10,958 nt of DNA from JAQBDA01 sp032124675 (GTDB lineage: Bacteria; Chloroflexota; Anaerolineae; Anaerolineales; UBA4823), in the NCBI GenBank assembly GCA_032124675.1, contig JAQBDA010000336.1, positions 1 through 10,958 on the forward strand, given 5' to 3'. The position numbers were made by a program, and so were the translations under genes. Every line of letters begins with the position of its first letter. Position 1 is the stretch's first letter. The notes beneath the pieces are model-generated. The model was given only the letters and a program-made list of their open reading frames with translations. It ran no database searches and was not told the origin of the DNA. Below are positions 1 through 6,870 of this stretch, in pieces.

Positions 1-641
1 CGCAGCCACAAGGCTATCTTGCCACTCCAAAGGCTGGCAAAGGACCAGGTTTGTTAATCTTGCACCCCTGGTGGGGACTTAATGACACGATCAAATCATT
101 CTGCAGGCAACTCGCTGACAAGGGTTATCTCGTATTTGCACCCGATCTTTATCATGGAAAGATCGCCACAACGATACCGGAAGCTGAGGCGCTAAGCCGC
201 GATCTGAACCAAGAGCAAGCGGAGCAGGACATCGCAGAGGCAGTTGAGTTCATAGGCGAGCACGGCGATAGAGTTGGCTCAGGCCTCGGCGTGATCGGCT
301 TCTCTCTCGGGGCATACTTTGCGCTGGGACTTACAGTTGATGAGCCACAGCGCGTGAGCGCCGTAGTGGTCTTCTACGGAACCGGGGAGGTTGATTATGC
401 ACGATCGCAGGCAGCCTATCTCGGTCACTTTGCGGAATTCGATGATTATGAGCCGGCATCCGAGGTCGATAGGCTGGAGAAAGAAATCCGTGCTGCGGGT
501 AAACCCGTCACCTTCTATTTTTACGAGGACACTGGACACTGGTTCTTCGAGCCGGACCGCCCAGATGCATATAATCCGACAGCAGCACAATTAGCATGGG
601 AGAGGACATTAGCCTTTCTCAAAGATACGCTATCGGAATAG
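1..641 (+). CDS. Dienelactone hydrolase family protein (5' end outside window)
   Basis: This is an alpha/beta-hydrolase of the dienelactone hydrolase family, probably a cytoplasmic esterase or lactonase. The frame is open from base 3, and the residues before the first possible internal start (Gly-Tyr-Leu-Ala-Thr-Pro, then Leu-Leu-Ile-Leu-His-Pro-Trp-Trp-Gly) match the usual N-terminal strand and oxyanion region of the family. The gene therefore begins upstream and the TTG at 51 is not its real start. The nucleophile motif is G-F-S-L-G with Ser at 303-305; many family members have Cys here. The acid is probably one of the two Asp codons at 441-446, and the His of T-G-H-W-F lies at 537-539, so a full Ser-Asp-His triad is present. 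The tail ends in the normal family helix before the TAG. The substrate cannot be told from the sequence. Confidence 0.88.
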   Translation, partial: QPQGYLATPKAGKGPGLLILHPWWGLNDTIKSFCRQLADKGYLVFAPDLYHGKIATTIPEAEALSRDLNQEQAEQDIAEAVEFIGEHGDRVGSGLGVIGFSLGAYFALGLTVDEPQRVSAVVVFYGTGEVDYARSQAAYLGHFAEFDDYEPASEVDRLEKEIRAAGKPVTFYFYEDTGHWFFEPDRPDAYNPTAAQLAWERTLAFLKDTLSE

Positions 642-711
642 CCGAATTATGCCTTGACATCCTGGGACTTACGAGTATTTTTCTGTATGACGGGCGTAGG
701 TGTTGATTGTT

Positions 712-1137
712 ATGAAATACATAAACAAGCTCGATCTCTATCTGTTCGCCTTTGCTGCAATCTGGTCGATTGGGGCGAGCGTCTATTTGCTCCTATCACC
801 GCTAACGATCCACGAGATAACCGCCACCAGCACAGCCAATGGCTCGGAAGCTGCGGAGGAGATCACCAGGCAGGTTAGCTGGTATGCAGTCCAGGGGATC
901 TGGGGCGTTATCATCCTGGTCTTGTTTGCCGTGCTGTTCTCCACCGTGGCATTCTTGGCATTCAAAAGGATGTACATCGCCCTGGCTGCTGCAAGCATCC
1001 TGGCGGTTGTCTTGACATTCCTGGCCGGTTTATCGATTGGCCCGCTGTATCTTCCAGCCGTGATCGCTGTGGTGTTAGGTTGGATGGTGCTGGGAATTGC
1101 CAGGATTATTCGCGGCAGCCAGAGTGCCTCCGGGTAG
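712..1137 (+). CDS. Small four-helix membrane protein, unknown function
   Basis: I do not recognise the family. The product of about 141 residues is strongly hydrophobic, with four likely membrane helices near residues 8-28, 58-80, 86-105 and 110-132. A polar loop rich in Thr, Ser, Ala and Glu between helices 1 and 2 probably faces outside. Helix 2 follows a W-Y-A-V-Q-G-I-W-G segment. The C-terminus is short and basic, then ends in S-Q-S-A-S-G. I chose the ATG at 712 over the in-frame GTG at 700 because an AGGTG sequence lies about 10 bases upstream and the protein then starts M-K-Y-I-N-K. It lies 70 bases after the hydrolase and just before an ICMT-family gene. It has no cysteine or metal motif that would hint at a job. 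Confidence 0.68.
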   Translation: MKYINKLDLYLFAFAAIWSIGASVYLLLSPLTIHEITATSTANGSEAAEEITRQVSWYAVQGIWGVIILVLFAVLFSTVAFLAFKRMYIALAAASILAVVLTFLAGLSIGPLYLPAVIAVVLGWMVLGIARIIRGSQSASG

Positions 1138-1145
1138 CACCAAAG

Positions 1146-1724
1146 TTGAAGGTTCTCTTGCCAGAATATTTTGCAGCATCGACAATTGTACTTGTGCTTG
1201 GAATGGTATTGATCCGGGTTCTGTTAATGAAGAGACAAGGGATCGAAGCGTTTCAATTCGGCAAATTAGACAAGAAAGATTTTTTGATTCCGCCCTTTGC
1301 CCTTTTCTATTTCTATACCGTGTTTGCCCATGCGTTCAATCTCCCTGTTGTAAGTACACAAGAATTCTTTCACTCCATGGTAATTTCCTGGGTGGGTGTG
1401 TTATTTTGTCTAGCGGGGCTGTTACTTTTCTTGTGGAGCCTTGTTTCATTTGGGCAGAGTTTCCGTGTTGGTATCGATACCGATAATCCCAACAGGCTTG
1501 TAACGACTGGTATTTTTGCTTATAGCCGCAATCCCCTTTATGTGGCATTTGCTTTTATCTTGTTGGGTCAATTCTTGGTATTCTCAAATTGGATTCTATT
1601 GCTCTATCTGGTTGCAGCTGTATGGCTATTCCACCGGCATGTATTGCGAGAAGAAGATTTTTTGCAGAAACATTACGGCCAGGAGTTCTCGGAGTATTGT
1701 AATCGGGTAAGAAGGTATTTCTGA
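1146..1724 (+). CDS. Isoprenylcysteine carboxyl methyltransferase (ICMT)-family membrane protein
   Basis: This is an integral membrane protein of the ICMT/PEMT-like methyltransferase superfamily. Bacterial members are SAM-dependent methyltransferases or of unknown substrate. The signature half is at the C-terminus: T-T-G-I-F-A-Y-S-R-N-P-L-Y (Gly near residue 122), then a hydrophobic pair of helices, then E-E-D-F-L then K-H-Y-G-Q-E-F-S-E-Y and a basic R-V-R-R-Y-F end. The R-N-P variant of the usual R-H-P is common in bacterial homologues. There are about five membrane helices over 192 residues. The frame is open further upstream (to 1080), but that stretch overlaps the previous gene. I chose the TTG at 1146 because it falls just after that gene and gives a normal N-terminal helix; the ATG at 1204 would remove most of it. 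No clear ribosome binding site decides this. Confidence 0.82.
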   Translation: MKVLLPEYFAASTIVLVLGMVLIRVLLMKRQGIEAFQFGKLDKKDFLIPPFALFYFYTVFAHAFNLPVVSTQEFFHSMVISWVGVLFCLAGLLLFLWSLVSFGQSFRVGIDTDNPNRLVTTGIFAYSRNPLYVAFAFILLGQFLVFSNWILLLYLVAAVWLFHRHVLREEDFLQKHYGQEFSEYCNRVRRYF

Positions 1725-1753
1725 GTACTGTATATTTGTAGAACAATAGACAG

Positions 1754-2532
1754 GTGCCTGGCTGGAGTCTGATGGCTGCGGGAATGTTAACATCTGTCAG
1801 CCTAGTGGTAGTATCTGGTGTGATCTGTGGACTGGCAGCGATCTTGGTAGGCAGTTCGGCAAATACATTGGTGGTTATTATTCTCCTGGCCATACTGCTG
1901 CTTTATTGGGGTTCTCCATTCGGAACCAACGTTTCTCGCTGATTGTCTGGGTACTCATTGTCTTGATACTTTTGTGTCAACTTGCCGTGCGTGTCAAGTA
2001 TTTTGTCCTGCTAGGTATATCTTGGTCGGTGGCTGGTCAGTGGCTGAATGTATCTTTATATGCCGCTGTTCTCTCATTGTTGCTGCCTGTAGCGTTTGGG
2101 CTGTTACTGGTTAAACGGCATGGCCTGTAAATTATGTTATTTACAATCGGCATGATCTACATAAGCTTCCAAATTCTCATTGATGTTAATTACAATGTCA
2201 GTGACCGGATAGGAGACACCTTATGGTTTGTCGCATACCAAGCACTTATTCCGCTTCTTGTCACTGTTATTGCCCCACTATGGTTTTTGCGTGCTCGATC
2301 ATCGCTCAGTCGCGTAGGTGGAATTTTGACTCTGGTCGGTTTAGCTGTGAAAATTGACCTTATTATTATCGGTTTGTCCTATGGTGGCGAACTAGATCTT
2401 ATTATTTGAATTAGCTTCATCCCATATACGATCAGTGTCCTACTCACGTTGGCATTGGCATATCTGCTGTACCGAGAGGATAAAACGCCCCAAACCCATG
2501 TTGCAGGTCGACTCGGCATCGCCTCAGTGTGA
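1754..2532 (+). pseudogene. Decayed multi-helix membrane protein gene (one frameshift, two in-frame stops)
   Basis: Three consecutive open stretches together read as one polytopic membrane protein of unknown family. The first (1754 to about 1909) is in one frame. At the G run 1908-1911 the sensible reading jumps back one base, as if one G were lost, so that I-L-L-L-Y-W continues as G-F-S-I-R-N-Q-R-F. From there a single frame runs to 2532, interrupted by TAA at 2128-2130 and TGA at 2407-2409. On both sides of each stop the sequence remains hydrophobic and helix-like: L-L-V-K-R-H-G-L then I-M-L-F-T-I-G before and after the TAA, and D-L-I-I then I-S-F-I-P-Y-T-I after the TGA. The joined product would have about eight membrane helices over roughly 260 residues. 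The stretch is more AT-rich than the genes to its right. Sequencing error could explain one lesion but hardly all three. I could not assign a function. Confidence 0.7.
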
Positions 2533-2603
2533 TCGACGCGATGTTTAACAATTTGGCTCTGAACACTTGGCGTCTTCATTTCTACTCATGGGAATTACCC
2601 CAG

Positions 2604-3065
2604 ATGCCGCAGCGGGATATACTAAATCCACCTAAGAAAGGTCCGGTACACCCATTGACTATACAAAACCCGTTACCACACGTAATCGAACTACGTGTCG
2701 CGCTGACAACCGGCGACTTCGAGCGATTGGCGAGCTTTTATCGCGTAGGGCTCGGGCTCGAGCCTGCGCAGGTCTGGCCTGAAGATCAAGGCCGGGCATT
2801 GGTGCTGGATTTGGGCAGGGCCATTCTCGAGGTATTCGACGAGAAGCAGGCCCAGACGGTCGACCAGCTCGAGGTCGGGCGGCGGGTCAGCGGGCCGGTC
2901 CGCTTCGCCTTGCAGGTGCCCGATCTGGATGCTGCCACGGAGCGCCTGCTGGCGCATGGTGCGACGATGGTCGCCACGCCGGTAGATACCCCTTGGGGCG
3001 ATCGCACTGTGCGCTTCCTGGACCCTGACGGCATGCAGATCACGCTGTACCAGGCGGGGGAATAA
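2604..3065 (+). CDS. VOC (glyoxalase/bleomycin-resistance) family protein
   Basis: This is a small vicinal-oxygen-chelate fold protein with two beta-alpha-beta-beta-beta halves. The first half begins at I-E-L-R-V-A-L-T-T-G-D and continues into R-L-A-S-F-Y, G-L-G-L-E-P. The second half begins at V-R-F-A-L-Q-V-P-D-L-D and ends with the classic F-L-D-P-D-G-M-Q-I-T-L-Y-Q. The usual metal-binding His of the first strand is replaced (Arg in E-L-R-V) and the Glu of the last strand appears as Thr (I-T-L-Y). It is therefore more likely a binding or antibiotic-resistance-like protein than a metal glyoxalase. The start is uncertain. ATG 2604 gives about 30 extra residues before the fold, an in-frame ATG at 2541 gives more, and TTG 2655 gives fewer. 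The GNAT gene starts two bases after its stop, so the two are co-transcribed. Confidence 0.82.
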   Translation: MPQRDILNPPKKGPVHPLTIQNPLPHVIELRVALTTGDFERLASFYRVGLGLEPAQVWPEDQGRALVLDLGRAILEVFDEKQAQTVDQLEVGRRVSGPVRFALQVPDLDAATERLLAHGATMVATPVDTPWGDRTVRFLDPDGMQITLYQAGE

Positions 3066-3067
3066 CC

Positions 3068-3577
3068 TTGAACATCCTCGAGACCGAGCGGTTGCTGCTC
3101 AGACACCTGGAGCCGGATGACCTCGACAACCTGTACGCCCTGTACCGCGATCCCCAAGTGCGGCAGTATTTCCCCGAAGGCACTCTGACTTACCAGGAGA
3201 CCAAAGAGGAGCTGGAATGGTTCCTCAACGGTCATCCTGAACACTCCGAGCTGGGCCTGTGGGCGACAATCCTCAAAGATGGTAATCGTTTTATCGGGCG
3301 CTGCGGGCTGCTTCCCTGGACGATCGATGGTCGATACGAAGTCGAGGTAGCCTACCTGCTGGCTAAAGAGGACTGGGGGCGTGGTCTGGGCACTGAGGCA
3401 GCCCAGGGAGTCCTGGACTACGGCTTTGAGACCTTGCAGCTATCGCGCCTGATCTGCCTGGTTGAGGAGGGTAATCTGGCGTCGATCAGGGTAGCGCAGA
3501 AAATCGGCATGACGTTCGAAAGAGCCGGGCAGGACGACAAGGGGCCCTTCCTGTTATACTCCAGGAGTAAAAGATGA
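3068..3577 (+). CDS. GNAT family N-acetyltransferase (RimJ/RimL-like)
   Basis: This is an acetyl-CoA-dependent N-acetyltransferase of the RimJ/RimL type, about 169 residues and the full normal length. It opens with the family's L-E-T-E-R-L-L-L-R and D-D-L-D-N-L segment. The acetyl-CoA pyrophosphate loop is G-R-G-L-G-T-E-A, followed by the helix A-A-Q-G-V-L-D-Y-G-F. The C-terminal part carries the typical E-E-G-N-L-A-S-I-R-V-A-Q-K-I-G-M motif. I chose the TTG at 3068 as start because a strong GGGGGA ribosome site sits about eight bases before it and it places the family's first strand at residue 1. The gene begins two bases after the VOC stop. The acceptor could be a ribosomal protein N-terminus or a small molecule; the sequence does not decide. 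Confidence 0.88.
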   Translation: MNILETERLLLRHLEPDDLDNLYALYRDPQVRQYFPEGTLTYQETKEELEWFLNGHPEHSELGLWATILKDGNRFIGRCGLLPWTIDGRYEVEVAYLLAKEDWGRGLGTEAAQGVLDYGFETLQLSRLICLVEEGNLASIRVAQKIGMTFERAGQDDKGPFLLYSRSKR

Positions 3578-3607
3578 TCGAAGACTCACCCTGGTTGATG
3601 AAAATAC

Positions 3608-3640
3608 AAACCCTAAGGATCTTAGCGATCTCTAGGGTTT
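3608..3640 (+). terminator. Hairpin after the VOC-GNAT pair (likely terminator)
   Basis: The arms AAACCCTA (3608-3615) and TAGGGTTT (3633-3640) pair perfectly. After one A-C mismatch and a G-U pair, four more base pairs close on the loop TTAGC (3622-3626). The stem is 14 positions long. There is only a short T run (the stem's own TTT), so a classic U-tract is lacking. It sits between the GNAT stop and the ribosome site of the next gene, so it may end the first transcript or protect its 3' end. Confidence 0.55.
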
Positions 3641-3659
3641 ATGCTCAAGGGGGCACACT

Positions 3660-4358
3660 ATGAACGACAAACGGAGTCCAATCACTCCCTGGGTTATCCT
3701 GCAGGTGCTGTTTTTTATCGTGATCCTGCCTTTCCTGCCGCTGCTGGTCTCTGGGCGCTGGGATTGGTGGGAGGCGTGGCTGTATGCAATCATCTCCATA
3801 CTGAGCTTCGCGATCAGCCGCACCCTGGCAGCCAGACGACATCCTGACCTGATCGCTGAGCGTGCCCGTATGATGCAGCACGAGGATGCCGAACCGTGGG
3901 ATAGGCGGCTGGTGCCTCTGCTGGGGCTGGGCGGCGCGCTGGTGATGCTGGTCCCCGGTCTGCAGGCGCGATTTAACTTATTGCAGGACTTCAATACGCC
4001 GCTGAAGATCATTGCGCTGATCGTGTTTCTGGCCGGGAACATCCTGGGGACGTATGCCCTGATGGAAAATCGCTTCTTCTCCGGGGTAGTGCGCTTGCAG
4101 ACCGAGCGCGGCCAGCACGTCGTTTCCAGCGGTCCGTACCGCTGGGTGCGCCATCCCGGCTATGCCGGGGCGCTGCTGACATATTGGGCAACGCCAATCT
4201 TCCTGGACTCGCTCTGGACGTTCATCCCGGTGCTCTTCACTACCCTCGTGCTGGTGTTGCGTACCAACCTGGAGGACAGGACCCTGCAGGATAAATTAGA
4301 CGGCTACCAGGAGTATACTGACCACGTGCGCTACCGTCTGCTGCCGGGAGTGTGGTGA
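3660..4358 (+). CDS. ICMT-family membrane methyltransferase
   Basis: This is a second isoprenylcysteine carboxyl methyltransferase-like integral membrane protein, about 232 residues. It opens with two helices (near residues 9-28 and 35-52), then a basic segment with A-R-R-H-P-D-L-I-A-E-R-A-R-M, which is common in this bacterial subgroup, then two more helices. The catalytic region is S-S-G-P-Y-R-W-V-R-H-P-G-Y-A-G (about residues 156-170), the SAM-binding signature, followed by a helix pair. The tail is R-T-N-L-E-D-R-T-L and L-D-G-Y-Q-E-Y, then a basic end V-R-Y-R-L-L-P-G-V-W. ATG 3660 has an AGGGGG ribosome site at good spacing. The methyl acceptor is unknown; bacteria of this kind lack prenylated CaaX proteins, so the family name does not give the substrate. 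Confidence 0.9.
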   Translation: MNDKRSPITPWVILQVLFFIVILPFLPLLVSGRWDWWEAWLYAIISILSFAISRTLAARRHPDLIAERARMMQHEDAEPWDRRLVPLLGLGGALVMLVPGLQARFNLLQDFNTPLKIIALIVFLAGNILGTYALMENRFFSGVVRLQTERGQHVVSSGPYRWVRHPGYAGALLTYWATPIFLDSLWTFIPVLFTTLVLVLRTNLEDRTLQDKLDGYQEYTDHVRYRLLPGVW

Positions 4359-4403
4359 AGCTATCACAGGAAATTCAGCTTAATATTTCATGTATTGTGT
4401 CAC

Positions 4404-4432
4404 TTCTAAAAAATCGCAGTGTTGTATATAAT
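4404..4432 (+). promoter_or_regulatory. Candidate sigma-70-type promoter before the PCYCGC gene
   Basis: A perfect TATAAT lies at 4427-4432, with a weak TTCTAA at 4404-4409 and a 17-base spacer. It stands in the AT-rich gap after the second ICMT gene and about 30 bases before the ATG at 4463. This is the best promoter I can see for the 4463-8404 gene group. The -35 match is poor (three of six), so an activator may be needed. Confidence 0.42.
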
Positions 4433-4437
4433 GCGAT
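4413..4437 (+). promoter_or_regulatory. Inverted repeat around the -10 box, possible operator
   Basis: ATCGCA (4413-4418) and TGCGAT (4432-4437) are perfect inverted 6-mers separated by 13 bases. They flank the TATAAT box, the right arm sharing its last T. A dimeric repressor bound here would block the promoter. No regulator gene is in the window, so the operator role is an inference from position and symmetry. Confidence 0.3.
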
Positions 4438-4462
4438 ATATTTAGTCATATAGGTAAAATTA

Positions 4463-4909
4463 ATGGTGCCAAAGCGTAAATACGGTGTCTTTTTCATTTT
4501 GCTGATCCTGCTGGCGAGTAGTCTGGTGGGATGCAGCGGCGATTCGGGCGATGCTTCAGCTGCTCAGCCATTAGCTCCGGTTTCGAGCTTGCCCGAAGAG
4601 GTGCGCGCGGCCCCTGCCAGCGTGCAGGAAGCTTACCGCTTCGCCCTGGCAAACCCCACAATACTCGAACAGATTCCATGCTACTGCGGCTGCGGTTCGG
4701 TCGGGCACAAGAATAATTACCAGTGCTATGTCGCCGGCAGCGGAGCAGACGGGAAGCCAATTTTCGATAACCACGCGCTTGGCTGAAGCATCTGTGTGGA
4801 TATCACGCGTGACGTGATGCGCCTCCTGGATCAAGATAAAACCATCCCCGAAATCCGCCAGTACATCGATGATACTTATGCCAAATACGGTCCATCGAAC
4901 ATGCCTTGA
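4463..4909 (+). CDS. PCYCGC-motif lipoprotein, probable selenoprotein (UGA read as Sec at residue 108)
   Basis: This is an exported lipoprotein of the family named for its P-C-Y-C-G-C motif, whose role is unknown but probably metal or redox related. The N-terminus has K-R-K, a hydrophobic core and a lipobox ending L-V-G-C, with lipidated Cys24, followed by a Ser/Gly/Ala-rich linker. The motif C73-Y-C75-G-C77 is followed by G-H-K-N-N-Y-Q-C88. The frame meets TGA at 4784-4786, but continues without change as S-I-C-V-D-I-T-R-D-V-M and an E-I-R-Q-Y-I-D-D-T-Y tail, the expected C-terminal helices of the family, to TGA at 4907-4909. The internal TGA falls where, from memory of relatives, a Cys of a C-x-x-C pair occurs (here U108-S-I-C111). 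A SECIS-like hairpin follows it. Taken as a stop it would give a 107-residue protein lacking the conserved end. Total length is about 148 residues. The alternative, a nonsense mutation, is less likely given the second case at 8219. Confidence 0.8.
4801..4819 (+). promoter_or_regulatory. Candidate bacterial SECIS hairpin after UGA 4784-4786
   Basis: ATCACG (4802-4807) pairs with CGTGAT (4813-4818), giving a 6-bp stem with loop CGTGA (4808-4812). A T-G pair (4801 with 4819) extends it, and GGA 4798-4800 with TCC 4824-4826 could extend it further across a bulge. The loop begins 22 bases after the UGA, has G as its second base followed by U, and lies inside the reading frame, as bacterial SelB-binding SECIS elements do. 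An alternative fold (4793-4798 with 4804-4809) competes with it. Confidence 0.6.
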
Positions 4910-4938
4910 AAAATGTGTACAGTATTCTTTCAAGGTGT
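4901..4938 (+). other. Hairpin overlapping the stop codon of the PCYCGC gene
   Basis: CCTTGAAA (4904-4911) and TTTCAAGG (4928-4935) pair perfectly, and three further outer pairs, two of them wobble, extend the stem to 4901 and 4938. The loop is 16 bases. The left arm contains the TGA stop at 4907-4909. There is no T tract, so it may be an intercistronic stability or attenuation element and not a true terminator. Confidence 0.42.
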
Positions 4939-4955
4939 AGTTTCTGAAGCAAATA

Positions 4956-5471
4956 TTGACTCATAGTCAGCTTGCGATTATTGGTATCCATATCGTGGAC
5001 TACAATAAATTATTGGTCTGGTCAGTTCTAGTTGTAGGGCTGTTTTTGGCTGCATTTGCCCCCTTGCCAATGCTCAGCCCCGCACCGGGTGAGAAGTTGT
5101 TCCGGATCGAAGCCAGCCAGTATGCTTTTACTCCCGCTGAAATCCAGGTCAACCCGGGCGACCGGGTGACGGTCGAGCTGGTCTCAACCGACGTCGTACA
5201 CGGCTTGTATATCGATGGATACGACCTGTCGGTTGAGGCAGACCCCGGGCAGTCTTCAAGATTAGAATTCATCGCAGACAAAGGTGGCAGCTACCGCATT
5301 CGCTGCAATGTCACCTGCGGTGCCATGCATCCATTTATGATCGGCAAAATACAGGTGGGCAGGAACAACCTGCTCTGGCGCGCCATCGGACTGGCTATCA
5401 TATCAGCCATTGGCGCTTTGGTCTTGTTCTTCTTCCGGGCGTCACCTCGCTCGGACGAAGCGAGCATATAG
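4956..5471 (+). CDS. Membrane-anchored CuA cupredoxin (cytochrome c oxidase subunit II-like)
   Basis: This is a periplasmic electron-transfer domain held by membrane helices. An N-terminal helix (about residues 18-38) is followed by a single cupredoxin domain (about 48-135) and, unusually, a second helix near 140-163. The binuclear CuA ligands are complete: His82 in D-V-V-H-G, then C117-x3-C121-x3-H125-x2-M128 in C-N-V-T-C-G-A-M-H-P-F-M. It is shorter than oxidase subunit II and lacks the two-helix hairpin usual there. The frame opens at TTG 4956 with only a weak GAAG ribosome site; GTG 4995, giving M-D-Y-N-K, is a plausible alternative and leaves a cleaner N-terminus. It lies between the PCYCGC lipoprotein and the polyferredoxin, and could accept electrons from, or pass them to, the cytochrome of the downstream fusion. 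Confidence 0.85.
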   Translation: MTHSQLAIIGIHIVDYNKLLVWSVLVVGLFLAAFAPLPMLSPAPGEKLFRIEASQYAFTPAEIQVNPGDRVTVELVSTDVVHGLYIDGYDLSVEADPGQSSRLEFIADKGGSYRIRCNVTCGAMHPFMIGKIQVGRNNLLWRAIGLAIISAIGALVLFFFRASPRSDEASI

Positions 5472-5481
5472 GGGACCAGGT

Positions 5482-6840
5482 ATGGAGCTTACCAGTTTCG
5501 CATTGGTAAAATCGGCTTTGCGGTCCCGCTGGCCGCAGTTCATCCTGTTCGCTGTTCTGCTGGTCGGATTTTTGATGGCTATCGCAGCTGGTTTCGCCGG
5601 TACCCCGGTTGGCAGCCGTAATTTCGGGATCGTTTTCACCTGGATCGCGTGGTGGGCGATCCTGATCCTTGTGGCGGTGCCGCTCTTCGGCCGCGGCTGG
5701 TGCGCTGTATGCCCGATCCCGCTGGCAGGTGAGTGGCTGCAGCGCGGGCGCATTCTGGGTCCACAGGAGCAGGGGCACGGGATTACCCTGAACCGCCGCT
5801 GGCCCAAGCGGCTGCGCAATATATGGATGCAGAACGCTGCTTTTGTCCTGGTGGCATTGTTCAGCTCGGTTATCCTGACCACGCCGCTGGTCAGCGCTGC
5901 CGTGCTGGCAGGCATGTTGTTCCTGGCTATCGGCTTGAGCATGGTCTTCGAGCGGCGGGCGTTTTGCCGCTATCTCTGCCCGGTGAGCGGCTTTATCGGT
6001 TTGTACTCCCAGGCTGCCCCGCTCGAGCTGCGGGTAATCGACCGGTCGGTTTGTGCCTCCTGCCAGAGCAAAGCCTGCTATCACGGCAGCCAGGCTGGCT
6101 ACGGCTGTCCGTGGGGCGTGTTTCCCGGCGGCTTGAGCAAGAATACCTCCTGCGGGCTGTGCATGGAATGCCTGCGAACCTGCCCAAGCGATAATATCTC
6201 GCTGCACACACGCCCTTTCGGTGCAGATGTTATTAAACCCGGCGGGCGGCGGATGGATGAGGCATTCAAAGCCTTTATTATGCTGGGTGCGGCGATTATC
6301 TATGCTGCTGTGCTGCTCGGTCCGTGGGGAGGGTTAAAAACAGCCGCCTATCAGATCGGTACTCCAGCCTGGTTTGGCTATGCGGCTGCCTTCCTGCTGT
6401 TCATCTTCATCATCCTGCCCCTATTATTCTTGGCAGCGGTGAAGCTGGGTCAGCGACTATCTCTGTCCCGGGAGCCCTGGCGAAAGGCATTTACGACCCA
6501 TTCATATGCTCTGGTACCGTTGGGATTGCTGGCGTGGGTGGCTTTCAGCCTGTCATTTGTATTTACGAATGCCTCCTATATTGGCATCTCTCTGTCTGAC
6601 CCCTTTGGCTGGGGCTGGAACCTCTTCGGGACTGCCCGGCTCGAATGGACGCCTTACCTGGTCGATCTGCTGCCTTTACTGCAGACCGGTGCGTTGATCC
6701 TGGGGCTGGTCTGGTCGGTGCACACTGCCGCGAAACTGGCTGCCGAGACGCGCAAGGACAGAAGCGTTTTGCTCCAGGCACTGCCTGTGGCTGGCTTCAG
6801 TGTGCTGGTAACCTTCGCACTGATGTTCCTGCTGCTTTGA
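5482..6840 (+). CDS. NapH/NosR-type membrane polyferredoxin
   Basis: This is an integral membrane iron-sulfur protein that moves electrons between the quinone pool or cytoplasm and periplasmic partners, by analogy with NapH, NosR and CcoG. It has about nine membrane helices over 452 residues. The first half carries the typical pair of motifs, W-C74-A-V-C77-P and F-C162-R-Y-L-C166-P-V-S-G. A soluble segment with two [4Fe-4S] sets follows: C191-x2-C194-x4-C199-x9-C209-P and C224-x2-C227-x2-C230-x3-C234-P. The second half (about 255-452) is a five-helix extension longer than NapH. ATG 5482 is chosen because GGGGA lies just upstream and the preceding gene stops at 5471; the open frame further upstream overlaps that gene. 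No NosZ or nitrate reductase is present, so the partner is unknown. The next gene begins in the same frame after this TGA. Confidence 0.87.
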   Translation: MELTSFALVKSALRSRWPQFILFAVLLVGFLMAIAAGFAGTPVGSRNFGIVFTWIAWWAILILVAVPLFGRGWCAVCPIPLAGEWLQRGRILGPQEQGHGITLNRRWPKRLRNIWMQNAAFVLVALFSSVILTTPLVSAAVLAGMLFLAIGLSMVFERRAFCRYLCPVSGFIGLYSQAAPLELRVIDRSVCASCQSKACYHGSQAGYGCPWGVFPGGLSKNTSCGLCMECLRTCPSDNISLHTRPFGADVIKPGGRRMDEAFKAFIMLGAAIIYAAVLLGPWGGLKTAAYQIGTPAWFGYAAAFLLFIFIILPLLFLAAVKLGQRLSLSREPWRKAFTTHSYALVPLGLLAWVAFSLSFVFTNASYIGISLSDPFGWGWNLFGTARLEWTPYLVDLLPLLQTGALILGLVWSVHTAAKLAAETRKDRSVLLQALPVAGFSVLVTFALMFLLL

Positions 6841-6870
6841 GTGTGGCTATATTCGAGGCATTCGCCGATT

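Noticed and set aside
2407..2409. TGA inside the broken membrane protein as a Sec codon
   Set aside because: The gene also has a TAA and a frameshift, and the residues around it carry no Cys or redox motif. Decay is the simpler reading.
5398..6207. Long minus-strand ORF opposite the polyferredoxin
   Set aside because: It is a shadow of the GC-rich plus-strand gene, full of Gln, Arg and His with no fold or motif. The plus-strand cysteine motifs are decisive.
6838..6840. TGA between the polyferredoxin and the CuA-cytochrome gene as a third Sec codon, since both genes are in the same frame
   Set aside because: The upstream protein ends in a normal final helix, the bases after it encode no conserved motif before Met at 6871, and I see no SECIS-like hairpin there. 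It reads as an ordinary stop.
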